In this document: one piece after another, positions 8,367-15,333 of the stretch
Layout of the letters: every line of letters starts with the position of its first letter
How positions within the stretch are numbered: the stretch's first letter is position 1
Source: Anaerolineae bacterium
GTDB taxonomy: Bacteria; Chloroflexota; Anaerolineae; J102
Direction of reading: 5' to 3'
DNA: 19,460 nucleotides
NCBI GenBank assembly: GCA_026992375.1
Contig: JALXAF010000250.1
Coordinates: 1-19,460 of the forward strand
The notes under the pieces: generated by a model
Databases searched by the model: none
What the model saw: only the letters and a program-made list of their open reading frames with translations
What the model was told of the DNA's origin: nothing
Program-made: the position numbers and the translations under genes

Positions 8367-8635
8367 GGGTGCGTTCCAATTTGTGGGCAAATTTGCATTT
8401 CTTGTCAGAACCTGCCGATTGAAATCGGGGCTGGGGGCAGCCCCCTCCTTTTGTTCCTCCCCCGCTCCGGGACGGGCTGGGAGGAGATAAGGAAGTTTGA
8501 TTGGATGGGCCGCTTGTCTGCCTGCGCAGACAGGCCAATTTGCGCCCGAAAATGTCCTCGCAGGAGGACATGCGGCGGAACGCCCCCAGAACCGAATTCT
8601 ATTCGGCCAGTGCGCCCCAATTTTGGAACGCACCC
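8367..8635 (+). mobile_element. Hairpin-tiled MITE, copy 1, with 8-bp target duplication
   Basis: A 269-bp non-coding element bounded by 13-bp perfect terminal inverted repeats, GGGTGCGTTCCAA (8367-8379) and its complement (8623-8635). It is flanked by the perfect direct repeat AATCAGAA (8359-8366 and 8636-8643), an 8-bp target duplication. An inverted copy about 97% identical lies at 18940-19209. Inside is a string of hairpins: GCAAATTTGC (8387-8396), GGGGCTG/CAGCCCC (8427-8444), CTTGTCTGC/GCAGACAGG (8513-8534), ATGTCCTC/GAGGACAT (8552-8571) and CCGAAT/ATTCGG (8592-8606). It has no transposase and must have been moved by one elsewhere in the genome. The ends do not let me name the IS family. 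Confidence 0.85.
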
Positions 8636-8676
8636 AATCAGAACGGGACGAACGAAAATCGCCGCCCCGTTTTTTC

Positions 8677-8705
8677 TTCGCAGTTTCATCAAATCATGCT
8701 ATACT
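8677..8705 (+). promoter_or_regulatory. Probable promoter giving a leaderless mRNA
   Basis: TTCGCA (8677-8682, 4 of 6 matches to the -35 consensus), a 17-bp spacer and TATACT (8700-8705). The predicted +1 is 8712, the A of the ATG of the zinc-ribbon protein gene, and no ribosome binding site is present. Confidence 0.45.
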
Positions 8706-8711
8706 TGGCCC

Positions 8712-9674
8712 ATGAAAAAGCCAACGCTCATTACAATCATCTCCCTGCCCCTTCTGTTTTTGTTCCTGGTTTTTGCACCAGTCAGCGCTCAGGAACCTGT
8801 CGATCTCGTCGATCTCACCATCAAACTCTGGCCCGAATATGATGATCCCCGGTTGCTGGTGATCATCGACGGGCAACTGGCGACGCCGGGCGATGAAATC
8901 CGCCTGCCAATTCCTGACGGGGCGGATCTCAATGCGGTGGCCACCGCCGGCGACAATGGTCGTTTGCTGAAAAACGAATGGCGTGAAGAGAAATCCGAAG
9001 ATGGCTCCCGCATTCTTGTGATGACGCCGACGAATCCCGTCTTTCGCGTTGAGTATTACACGCCATTTCCTGTCGATGGCGATAAACGCGAGATCAAGTT
9101 CGAACTGCCCGCTGGCTATTTCAACGCGGACCAGGCAACTATCGAGGTACTGTTGCCGCCTGGCAGTGAAGACATATCACTGACGCCCCCCGCCGACGAA
9201 TCGGGCCCATCCCAGGATGAATCTCATATTTTCCGCCGCGTCCTGGAGAATGTCAAAAACCAGACGATTACGCAACAGGTGGTCTACACCAACCCCAGCG
9301 GCGCTCTGACTGTCCCCGAAACTCAGGCGACATCCGCTTCCTCCCCACAACCACAACCTTCTTCCCAGAACGAAACGGAGTCGGCCGTCGCGAAAAAATT
9401 TTCGTCAAATATCTGGATTATCGCCCTGGGCGTCGTCGCTGCCCTGTTGATTGTAGGCGGCGCCATCGGCCTGTGGTTGACGCGAGATCGCGATGACGAA
9501 GAGCCGGATATCCCCTCATCCCCCTCGGGCAAAAGAGGAAAAAGACGAACCGGCTCAGCCCGAAGAAAACCTGCAACAGGAAACATGGATCGATTCTGTC
9601 GACAATGCGGCGAAGAATTCGGGGAAGATGATCGCTTCTGCCGCTATTGTGGAACGCCGCGCCAGACGCTATAA
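8712..9674 (+). CDS. Secreted membrane-anchored protein with C-terminal zinc ribbon
   Basis: A 320-aa protein of unknown function. Residues 1-26 form a signal peptide (hydrophobic core LLFLFLVF, likely cleavage after VSA). Residues 27-200 are an extracytoplasmic, probably beta-rich domain. A Ser/Pro/Gln-rich linker (205-225) follows, then one membrane helix (about 233-256, IWIIALGVVAALLIVGGAIG) and a basic, disordered cytoplasmic stretch. The C-terminus is a zinc ribbon with C296, C299, C310 and C313 (FCRQCGEEF...RFCRYCG). This layout, an outer domain plus inner zinc ribbon, is common in uncharacterised Chloroflexota proteins and suggests an envelope sensor or scaffold, which is inference. 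The frame is open further upstream through the MITE, but ATG 8712 begins the signal peptide and coincides with the predicted transcription start. Confidence 0.8.
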   Translation: MKKPTLITIISLPLLFLFLVFAPVSAQEPVDLVDLTIKLWPEYDDPRLLVIIDGQLATPGDEIRLPIPDGADLNAVATAGDNGRLLKNEWREEKSEDGSRILVMTPTNPVFRVEYYTPFPVDGDKREIKFELPAGYFNADQATIEVLLPPGSEDISLTPPADESGPSQDESHIFRRVLENVKNQTITQQVVYTNPSGALTVPETQATSASSPQPQPSSQNETESAVAKKFSSNIWIIALGVVAALLIVGGAIGLWLTRDRDDEEPDIPSSPSGKRGKRRTGSARRKPATGNMDRFCRQCGEEFGEDDRFCRYCGTPRQTL

Positions 9675-10056
9675 ACGGGCCAGCGCTCAGGACAACATTG
9701 GTCTCCAGCGCCATTCGACCAGCGGGGCGGCCCGCGCCGTTCTCGATCCTCAAGAATACGGCGGACCTCCATCCTGATGCGCCGCCGCTCATTATGATGA
9801 ATTCGCAATCCAGTGAGGCTACAGGTTGTCTTTGTACATCCGTACAATCAGAGCCTGTCACGAACTTCACGCGAATTCTCAGGCATTTTCGCATCATTGC
9901 CCAACAATCGCAAAAAAACGACTTTTCCTGACTTTTCCCATACGGAAGCCCTACGGTTGATCGTCATACATAATAGATGCTGGCTTTGCTTGCATCGTCC
10001 AACGAGGGAGCGTGTCCTTCAGGGCATGATAACCTCAATACACCAATGGCGCCAAC
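9675..10056 (+). other. Non-coding gap before the sigma factor
   Basis: No gene is supported in 382 bp. An imperfect hairpin (CGCCGT 9735-9740 with ACGGCG 9758-9763) may mark the end of the upstream transcript. No convincing promoter for the sigma factor was found; an ECF-specific promoter could be present but is not recognisable to me. Confidence 0.4.
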
Positions 10057-10608
10057 ATGATCGATGAGGCATCGCTGCTGCAACGTGCGCGGGAGCGTGA
10101 TCCGGCAGCCCTTGCCGCTATCTATGACACCCACGCGCCCAAAATCTACGCGTATATCTATCGTCATATTCGCGATCCACACCGGGCGGAGGATCTAACC
10201 TCGACAGTCTTTCTCAAGATGCTGGAATCTCTGGATAAAAACAAGTTCGCCAGAGACAGACTGCAGTCGTGGCTATATCGAGTCGCGCATAACGTGATTG
10301 TAGATGATGTGCGATATCGACAGCGTCGTCCCACGCAAACCCTCTACGACGCAATAGAATCAGACGGTGAAGATGATCCCGCCATTCTTGTCGAAAAACG
10401 CATCAAAGAAAAGCTCATCTGGGATGCAATCCAACAACTCACGGAAAACCAAAAGAATGTCATCATCCTTCGTTTTGGCGAAGGTTTAACCGCCCCCCAG
10501 GTAGCCCAAATTCTGGATAAAACAGAAGAAGCAGTGCGAGCACTACAACGACGTGGCCTATCCAACCTGCGCAAAATTTTGTCCCAGACGCAAATCGATG
10601 CAACCTGA
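10057..10608 (+). CDS. ECF-type RNA polymerase sigma factor
   Basis: A 183-aa sigma-70 family protein with only regions 2 and 4. Region 2 covers about residues 22-90, including DPHRAEDLTSTVFLKMLESL (region 2.2, core binding) and LQSWLYRVAHNVIVDDVRYR (regions 2.3-2.4, -10 recognition). Region 4 covers about 122-176, with LTENQKNVIILRFGEGLTAPQVAQIL as the helix-turn-helix that contacts the -35 element. The next gene begins 3 nt after the stop and encodes a membrane protein with an anti-sigma-like N-terminus, so the sigma factor is probably held inactive at the membrane until an envelope signal frees it. ATG 10057 has no ribosome binding site. The target genes are unknown. Confidence 0.9.
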   Translation: MIDEASLLQRARERDPAALAAIYDTHAPKIYAYIYRHIRDPHRAEDLTSTVFLKMLESLDKNKFARDRLQSWLYRVAHNVIVDDVRYRQRRPTQTLYDAIESDGEDDPAILVEKRIKEKLIWDAIQQLTENQKNVIILRFGEGLTAPQVAQILDKTEEAVRALQRRGLSNLRKILSQTQIDAT

Positions 10609-10611
10609 ATT

Positions 10612-11451
10612 ATGACTTCTCAGCGCGAGCAAGACATCCTACTGGAGCAGGCGCTAAACAATCAGATAGATGATGACGCGCTCGATGAAGACCTGATTTC
10701 TTTGGTGACGTTGGCATCCCAAGTTCAGTCGGCCCTGGAGATCACCCCGTCCCCGCCTCATGGATTGCGGCCAGGAAGATCGGCGTTTCTGACGGCGGCC
10801 CAACAACAGAAGATCAAGCGGGCATTTACGTCCTTCTCTGGCATTCCACGGACGGTGGCGCAGCTAATGCCATTCATCGTTGTGTTGATTCTGGCTATTT
10901 TGCTGGGCACAATGTTCATACAAAGCGGCGCTTTAACACCGCCCAGCCTGCCTGGTAAATCCCCGCACACCGTCACTCCCACGATTACGCCCACACTCAC
11001 ACCATCCCCCACGCCCGATGCGCAGGCGCTCCCAGCTTCCACGCCCGGCGATGAAGGTCCCCTCATCGGATTTACTTATCCGATCACATCTCCGCTGAGA
11101 GCAGCAACAGCTACGCCCACACCCACTCCCACGCCAACCTCAACGTCAACGAAGTCGCCCACGAAAACCTCTGCGCCGTCAGGGGAAGAAACCCCATCAC
11201 CCCAGCCTCAGCCCCCCCCCACGGCAATTTCCAATCCGTCTTCCCGGCCGAATACGCCACCCCCCTCGCCTTTGCCTACGGTCACTCCAACGGTGATTTT
11301 GACGCCCGACGCCACCCCAACTCGCGTCTACAAGCCAACTGCAACGCCCACTAAAGCCTCACGCCCAACCAGACCCATAACCGCAACGCCGGCGACGAGC
11401 ACGCCATTGCCGACGCGACCTGCCACATCTACGCCCACATCCTCTTCCTGA
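10612..11451 (+). CDS. Putative membrane anti-sigma factor with Thr/Pro-rich outer domain
   Basis: A 279-aa single-pass membrane protein. The cytoplasmic part (1-80) is helical, beginning REQDILLEQALNNQI and containing PPHGLRPGRSAFLTAA, a pattern I associate with DUF5667-type proteins found beside ECF sigma factors in Chloroflexota and Actinobacteria. One membrane helix spans about 83-103. The remainder (109-279) is low-complexity, dominated by Thr-Pro-Thr repeats, with Ser and Ala, as expected for an extended and possibly glycosylated outer stalk. Its ATG follows the sigma stop by 3 nt, indicating translational coupling. The anti-sigma role comes from this arrangement and the topology, not from a proven motif; no zinc-binding HxxxCxxC anti-sigma signature is present. 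Confidence 0.75.
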   Translation: MTSQREQDILLEQALNNQIDDDALDEDLISLVTLASQVQSALEITPSPPHGLRPGRSAFLTAAQQQKIKRAFTSFSGIPRTVAQLMPFIVVLILAILLGTMFIQSGALTPPSLPGKSPHTVTPTITPTLTPSPTPDAQALPASTPGDEGPLIGFTYPITSPLRAATATPTPTPTPTSTSTKSPTKTSAPSGEETPSPQPQPPPTAISNPSSRPNTPPPSPLPTVTPTVILTPDATPTRVYKPTATPTKASRPTRPITATPATSTPLPTRPATSTPTSSS

Positions 11452-11553
11452 GGAGCGAGCCCCTTTCCGCGGGCAAAGAGATTTACTTCACCTTCTGCAA
11501 CGCTTTGCAAGAAGCCATTGCATTGGCGAAAGTTTGGTTGCACGAGGAAGTCG
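11452..11553. terminator. Convergent-gene spacer with hairpin
   Basis: CTTCTGCAA (11492-11500) pairs with TTGCAAGAAG (11505-11514) except for one bulged base. It lies between the convergent stops of the anti-sigma-like gene and the PspC-domain gene; a T-run is lacking on both strands. Confidence 0.35.
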
Positions 11554-11802
11554 TCAAGAATCACTCGAGGCGCCGCCAGGGAGTATATGAGAAGAGACTT
11601 GTTCTTCGGGCTGGGGGGCTTCGGGAATGATGAACCAGGCGATGATGTAAAGCAGCAAGCCGCCGCCCCACCACAGGGTGAAAAAAGCGACAGCCAGACG
11701 AATTAGAGTAGGATCAATATCGAAGTATTCGCCCAGACCGCCGCAGATGCCGGCGATCATGCGATTGGAACGGGAGCGATAGAGTTTCTTCTGAGCACAC
11801 AT
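11554..11802 (-). CDS. PspC-domain small membrane protein
   Basis: An 82-aa protein consisting almost entirely of a PspC domain. It has a basic start (MCAQKKLYRSRSNR), the family hallmark MIAGICGGLGEYFDIDPTLI at about 15-34, and one membrane helix (about 35-59, LAVAFFTLWWGGGLLLYIIAWFIIP). A short polar tail ends it. PspC proteins act in envelope-stress signalling in Proteobacteria; stand-alone small versions elsewhere are of uncertain function. ATG 11802 is chosen because AGGAGG lies 10 nt upstream and the domain begins directly; a longer open frame to 11922 adds unrelated residues and runs over a terminator. The membrane location and the nearby ECF sigma system make an envelope role plausible. 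Confidence 0.85.
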   Translation of the reverse strand: MCAQKKLYRSRSNRMIAGICGGLGEYFDIDPTLIRLAVAFFTLWWGGGLLLYIIAWFIIPEAPQPEEQVSSHILPGGASSDS

Positions 11803-11883
11803 GGCGGATGCGCCTCCTGATGGTGCAATGAAATTGATGGACATTTTCATTGCATGATACGACATATCTGCTTGCAGGGTTGC

Positions 11884-11915
11884 AAAAAGCCCCCATCCAG
11901 ACAAGAGAATGGAGG
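11884..11915 (-). terminator. Intrinsic terminator of the 68-aa gene
   Basis: On the minus strand CCTCCAT (11909-11915) pairs with ATGGGGG (11890-11896) around a 12-nt loop, followed by CTTTTTG. It separates the 68-aa gene from the PspC gene. Confidence 0.65.
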
Positions 11916-11949
11916 CCAGCAATAACGCAGAAGAGGGTGAAAAATTCGT

Positions 11950-12156
11950 TTACAGACCAGCGGCCCGAAGGTGAGAATGAAGCAGAATTGGCTTGATGTG
12001 CGTGGGGTCATACGCCACTTCGACCTCGCCGCTGTCCTCGTAGACGCGAATCTCTTCCACGCCATCCAGATCCAGCGCCTCTTTCACTCTATCGCGCCAG
12101 TCCGATCGATCCATGCTATCCACCCAAAGAGAAGTTCGAAAAATTGGTGTGCTCAT
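11950..12156 (-). CDS. Small protein with HMA-like fold, no metal-binding cysteines
   Basis: A 68-aa protein. The pattern strand (PIFRTSLWVDS), helix (DWRDRVKEALDLD), strand-strand (VEEIRVYEDSGEVEVAYDP) and helix (KPILLHSHLRAAG) recalls the beta-alpha-beta-beta-alpha-beta ferredoxin-like fold of heavy-metal-associated domains. The usual MxCxxC loop is replaced by WVDSMDRSDW, so copper binding in the normal way is not expected. The start at ATG 12156 has GGAG about 9 nt upstream. It has its own terminator downstream and a TATAAT upstream on the same strand. Function is unknown; a protein-protein interaction or regulatory role is possible. Confidence 0.65.
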   Translation of the reverse strand: MSTPIFRTSLWVDSMDRSDWRDRVKEALDLDGVEEIRVYEDSGEVEVAYDPTHIKPILLHSHLRAAGL

Positions 12157-12205
12157 TAGATATCGCTCCGTTGCAAGATAAAGTGATTTCGTAAGCTGAC
12201 GCCCT

Positions 12206-12211
12206 ATTATA
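12206..12211 (-). promoter_or_regulatory. -10 element (TATAAT) for the 68-aa gene
   Basis: A perfect TATAAT on the minus strand, about 50 bp before ATG 12156. No good -35 is at the expected distance. Confidence 0.4.
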
Positions 12212-12260
12212 TCTTAAACGTGGCGCAACGAAGAAAAAGCTGAATCTTTTTTATCGATAA

Positions 12261-12289
12261 TTGACAAAGAAACGGTGGATAAGTATAAT
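12261..12289 (+). promoter_or_regulatory. Consensus promoter of tRNA-Glu
   Basis: TTGACA (12261-12266), a 17-bp spacer and TATAAT (12284-12289): full consensus at optimal spacing, 22 bp before the tRNA 5' end. Confidence 0.9.
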
Positions 12290-12311
12290 GCGAGACGTTG
12301 GTGAAAATAAT

Positions 12312-12387
12312 GGCCCATTCGTCTAGTGGACTAGGATGCAGCCCTCTCAAGGCTGAGACACGGGTTCGAACCCCGTATGGGCCGCCA
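12312..12387 (+). tRNA. tRNA-Glu (anticodon CTC)
   Basis: A complete 76-nt cloverleaf. GGCCCAT (12312-12318) pairs with ATGGGCC (12377-12383), followed by discriminator G and an encoded CCA. The anticodon stem CAGCC/GGCTG encloses CTCTCAA, giving anticodon CTC, which reads GAG. The T arm is ACGGG-TTCGAAC-CCCGT. It has a single-gene promoter and terminator of its own. Confidence 0.97.
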
Positions 12388-12391
12388 TGAC

Positions 12392-12428
12392 AAAAACGCC
12401 GCTTTCGAGCTTTCGAGGCGGCGTTTTT
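12392..12428 (+). terminator. Intrinsic terminator of tRNA-Glu
   Basis: AAAAACGCCGC (12392-12402) pairs with GCGGCGTTTTT (12418-12428). The A- and T-runs make it usable from either strand. Confidence 0.9.
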
Positions 12429-12470
12429 ATCAGGTTTTATGCCGCGTTGTGTTAGCGATCCGCCTGGGGT

Positions 12471-12505
12471 TATTGGATTGACAGTCCAATATGGTAAAAT
12501 ACCAT
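12471..12505 (+). promoter_or_regulatory. Citrate synthase promoter region with two abutting palindromes
   Basis: TTGACA (12478-12483), a 16-bp spacer and TACCAT (12500-12505) form a plausible promoter. It is overlaid by two inverted repeats: TATTGGA-ttgacag-TCCAATA (12471-12491), whose loop is the -35 box, and ATGGTA-aaa-TACCAT (12491-12505), which overlaps the -10. This is the layout of an operator pair; no regulator can be named. Confidence 0.45.
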
Positions 12506-12596
12506 CAAGTTGTAATGCTGACGACAATGTCGGCAACGCATTCATGCAATGTCGCATTTTTCATCCAAAACTCCATAACAAATTGTGAGGTAAAAA

Positions 12597-13883
12597 ATGG
12601 GTAAAGACACGTTTACCATTATCGACAATCGCACCGGGAAGCGTTACGAAATTCCAGTAACCGACGACACTATCCGGGCGATGGACCTGAGGCAGATCAA
12701 AGTCAATGAAGATGACTTCGGCACCATGAGCTATGATCCCGCCTTCAAGAATACAGCCTCCACTCGCAGCAAAATTACTTTCATCGACGGAGCAAAAGGC
12801 ATTTTGCGGTATCGCGGGTATCCCATCGAGGAGATTGCAGAGAACGCCACCTATCTGGAAGCAGCTTATCTGGTGCTTTTTGGGGAGTTGCCCACCAGGG
12901 AGCAATATGAAAAATGGGTTTATGACATCACCCATCATACGATGATCCATGAAAACATGCGGCAGTTCCTGGATGGTTTTCGCTATGATGCGCACCCCAT
13001 GGGCATGTTCATCAGCACAGTGGCGGCAGAATCCACCTTCTATCCCGAAGCCAAAAACGTCTTCGACCCGGAATCCGTCGAGCTTCAGACGCGCCGTCTG
13101 GTGGCAAAGGTGCCCACCATCGCCGCATTCTCCTACCGCCATTCCCTGGGGTTGCGTTACGCCTATCCGGATAATGATCTGAGTTACGTGGGCAACTTTC
13201 TGAACATGATGTTCAAGATGACGGAGCTGAAATACAAGCCCAACCCCATCATCGAGCGGGCCCTGGAGATTCTGTGGATTCTCCATATCGATCATGAGCA
13301 AAATTGCTCCACTACCACCATGCGCGTCATCGGCAGCGCCCAGGCAGATCCTTACGTGGCGGTGGCAGGCGCGGCCGCGGCGCTTTCGGGCCCGTTGCAT
13401 GGCGGCGCCAACGAACGGGTGCTGCGCATGTTGAAGCGCATCGGCAGCGTCGAGAACATCCCCGAATATCTCAAGTATGTGGAAAGCGGCAAGGAGCGCC
13501 TGATGGGCTTCGGTCACCGCGTGTACAAGAATTACGATCCGCGAGCTCGCATCATCAAGAACTTCGCCCATGAAGTTTTCAAGGTCACGGGCAAGAACCC
13601 GATGTTGGACATCGCGCTGGAGCTGGAGAAACGGGCGTTGAACGAAGAGTACTTCGCCAAGCGCAAGCTGTATCCCAATGTGGATTTCTACAGCGGCATC
13701 ATCTACCAGGCTCTGGGCATCCCCACCGAAATGTTCACGGTGATGTTCGCTATCCCGCGCACGGTTGGCTGGGTGGCTCAATGGCGCGAGATGTTGGCGG
13801 ATCCGGAACAAAAGATCGCCCGTCCTCGTCAGATATACGACGGCCCCGGCGAACGTCATTTTGTCCCCATGGACGAACGCTAA
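12597..13883 (+). CDS. gltA: Citrate synthase
   Basis: A 428-aa enzyme that condenses acetyl-CoA and oxaloacetate to citrate, the entry step of the TCA cycle. Catalytic residues are visible at the expected places: H268 in GPLHGGANE, H307 in GFGHRVYKNYDPRA and D363 in NVDFYSGIIYQALG. The N-terminal portion contains the family blocks ITFIDGAKGILRYRGYPIEE and FLDGFRYDAHPMGMF. The length fits the hexameric type II (GltA-like) citrate synthases, which are often NADH-sensitive, although the allosteric residues were not checked. ATG 12597 has GAGG (12587-12590) 6 nt upstream. It is transcribed alone, ending at the hairpin at 13910. A 454-aa antisense frame across the gene is a shadow. Confidence 0.96.
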   Translation: MGKDTFTIIDNRTGKRYEIPVTDDTIRAMDLRQIKVNEDDFGTMSYDPAFKNTASTRSKITFIDGAKGILRYRGYPIEEIAENATYLEAAYLVLFGELPTREQYEKWVYDITHHTMIHENMRQFLDGFRYDAHPMGMFISTVAAESTFYPEAKNVFDPESVELQTRRLVAKVPTIAAFSYRHSLGLRYAYPDNDLSYVGNFLNMMFKMTELKYKPNPIIERALEILWILHIDHEQNCSTTTMRVIGSAQADPYVAVAGAAAALSGPLHGGANERVLRMLKRIGSVENIPEYLKYVESGKERLMGFGHRVYKNYDPRARIIKNFAHEVFKVTGKNPMLDIALELEKRALNEEYFAKRKLYPNVDFYSGIIYQALGIPTEMFTVMFAIPRTVGWVAQWREMLADPEQKIARPRQIYDGPGERHFVPMDER

Positions 13884-13909
13884 ACGCTCACACCAACGCC
13901 ATGGCATCG

Positions 13910-13939
13910 ACGCCCCCGGTTTCATCGCTGGGGGCGTTT
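13910..13939 (+). terminator. Probable terminator of citrate synthase
   Basis: ACGCCCCC (13910-13917) pairs perfectly with GGGGGCGT (13930-13937) and is followed by TTGCTTTC. It ends 18 bp before the next gene's ATG. Confidence 0.7.
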
Positions 13940-13954
13940 GCTTTCACTTGCATA

Positions 13955-15238
13955 ATGAAACGTCGCTATTATCTTCTCACCATCGGCCTCGCTTTGTCGG
14001 GCATGCTCCTTTGTGGATTGACCGGCGCATGGGCCCGGGATAAATTTTCTCCCTCCACTCCCATGCAAAAACAGGTGGCCCGGCTGGTCGCGCTCTGGCG
14101 TTTTGATCTGACCAAATATGAAACGCGCGCCATCTTGGGGAAAGCAGGCGAGATGATTACCCGCCCGGGAACGCGTCTCTCGCCCGCGGAGCAGAAAGAC
14201 CTGGTCGAGAACTATGTCCGTTTGGCCAACGAGGCCCGTCGTCTGGAAAGCGAAATCAATCGCATCTATGCAGACCCGGATGAGGAAGACCCGGCCGCGG
14301 CCAGCGCGGATTTGCAGAAGCGCCTGGATGACATCAAGAAACTGATGCACGAAGTGCGCCCCATGGTGGAGACCATTCTGGAAAAACAGGTGAGTCAGAC
14401 GTTGAAAGATATGGGCCTGGGAACAGCCGGGACGCTCTGGCCGCCCCTGGCGTTCAATTTCAGCGCCCTGCCCAATTATCTTGTGGTCTCCCCGCGCGAT
14501 CACATCGAGCTGGAAGCGGGCGTGCATTTGCGCCCGGATCTGACCATCCCACAAAAAGAGCAGATCGAGGATGAGGTGGCGGAGAAGTTCGATGTCTCGA
14601 CCCTGGTCGAGGAGCTGGGAGGTCTGGGCGTATGGCCCACCATGCTCACCGATGAAGCCAATCTCTCCTGGATTCTCAACACCATCGCCCATGAATGGCT
14701 GCACACCTACATGGCCTTTCATCCGTTGGGCTGGCACATGTTCGATAATCCGCAAATGGACACCATCAACGAGACAGTGGCGACCATCTTAGGAGAGGAG
14801 GTTGGCGCTGAGGCGGCCTGGCGCTATTACGGCATTCCCAAACCCAAACCGCAGCCGCTGCCCCAAACGCCCGCTCAACTGCCTCCGCCCGATCCAAACA
14901 AATTCGACTTCCGCCTGGAGATGCGGCGCACGCGGTTAAAGGTGGACAAACTGCTGTCAGAGGGCAAGATCGAGGAGGCCGAAGCCTACATGGAGGCCCG
15001 GCGCAAACTTTTCGTCGAACATGGCTACTACATCCGTAAGCTGAACCAGGCCTACTTCGCCTTTCATGGCACATACGCCACAGGAGGCGCGTCCAGTGAT
15101 CCCATCGGCCCGAAATTGCGGGAATTGCGCAGCCTTACGCCAGATCTGGCGACCTTCATCCACCAGGTGCAGGGCATCGGCAAGCCCGAAGACCTGGACG
15201 CGCTGCTGGCCAAGTGGCGGGCGCACCCGAATCAATGA
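13955..15238 (+). CDS. Secreted HExxH zinc metalloprotease of uncharacterised family
   Basis: A 427-aa exported protein. Residues 1-27 form a signal peptide (basic MKRR, then YLLTIGLALSGMLL, cleavage likely after AWA); C20 does not sit in a lipobox. A helical, charged segment (about 75-150) precedes the catalytic region. The zinc site is H246-E-W-L-H250 in NTIAHEWLHTYMAFHPLG, with E273 in INETVATILGEEVGAEA as the probable third ligand, a gluzincin arrangement resembling putative aminopeptidases of the PF10023 type. A proline-rich linker (KPKPQPLPQTPAQLPPPDP) and a C-terminal helical domain follow. ATG 13955 begins the signal peptide; upstream in-frame codons overlap citrate synthase and its terminator. 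The substrate is unknown; envelope protein turnover is an inference. Confidence 0.8.
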   Translation: MKRRYYLLTIGLALSGMLLCGLTGAWARDKFSPSTPMQKQVARLVALWRFDLTKYETRAILGKAGEMITRPGTRLSPAEQKDLVENYVRLANEARRLESEINRIYADPDEEDPAAASADLQKRLDDIKKLMHEVRPMVETILEKQVSQTLKDMGLGTAGTLWPPLAFNFSALPNYLVVSPRDHIELEAGVHLRPDLTIPQKEQIEDEVAEKFDVSTLVEELGGLGVWPTMLTDEANLSWILNTIAHEWLHTYMAFHPLGWHMFDNPQMDTINETVATILGEEVGAEAAWRYYGIPKPKPQPLPQTPAQLPPPDPNKFDFRLEMRRTRLKVDKLLSEGKIEEAEAYMEARRKLFVEHGYYIRKLNQAYFAFHGTYATGGASSDPIGPKLRELRSLTPDLATFIHQVQGIGKPEDLDALLAKWRAHPNQ

Positions 15239-15307
15239 TCAATGATTGATGATTAAAGGGAAAACCGCGTCGATCCCGCCTTTGATCATTGTTCATTGAT
15301 CATTGAT
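15231..15307. terminator. 77-bp nested palindrome between convergent genes
   Basis: ATCAATGATCAATGA (15231-15245) is the exact reverse complement of TCATTGATCATTGAT (15293-15307). Inside it TGATTAAAGG and CCTTTGATCA pair apart from one bulged base. The metalloprotease stop codon lies in the left arm and rdgB ends 20 bp beyond the right arm, so it probably terminates both transcripts. The arms are built from ATCAATG-type units, suggesting a slippage-derived repeat. Confidence 0.7.
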
Positions 15308-15310
15308 CCC

Positions 15311-15333
15311 ATCTGGCGGGCCCGGCGTCAGAT
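15311..15333 (-). terminator. Hairpin over the end of rdgB
   Basis: ATCTGGCG (15311-15318) pairs with CGTCAGAT (15326-15333) around GGCCCGG, with one G-T pair. It includes the rdgB stop codon. Confidence 0.4.

Noticed and set aside
12207..12557. 116-aa minus-strand open frame
   Set aside because: It runs antisense through tRNA-Glu and its terminator and has no coding features.
12561..13925. 454-aa minus-strand open frame over citrate synthase
   Set aside because: It is antisense to a gene with clear catalytic motifs, has no recognisable motifs of its own and no ribosome binding site; it reflects codon bias. The same applies to long antisense frames at 4039-4842, 6203-7003, 13922-14755 and 1648-2499.
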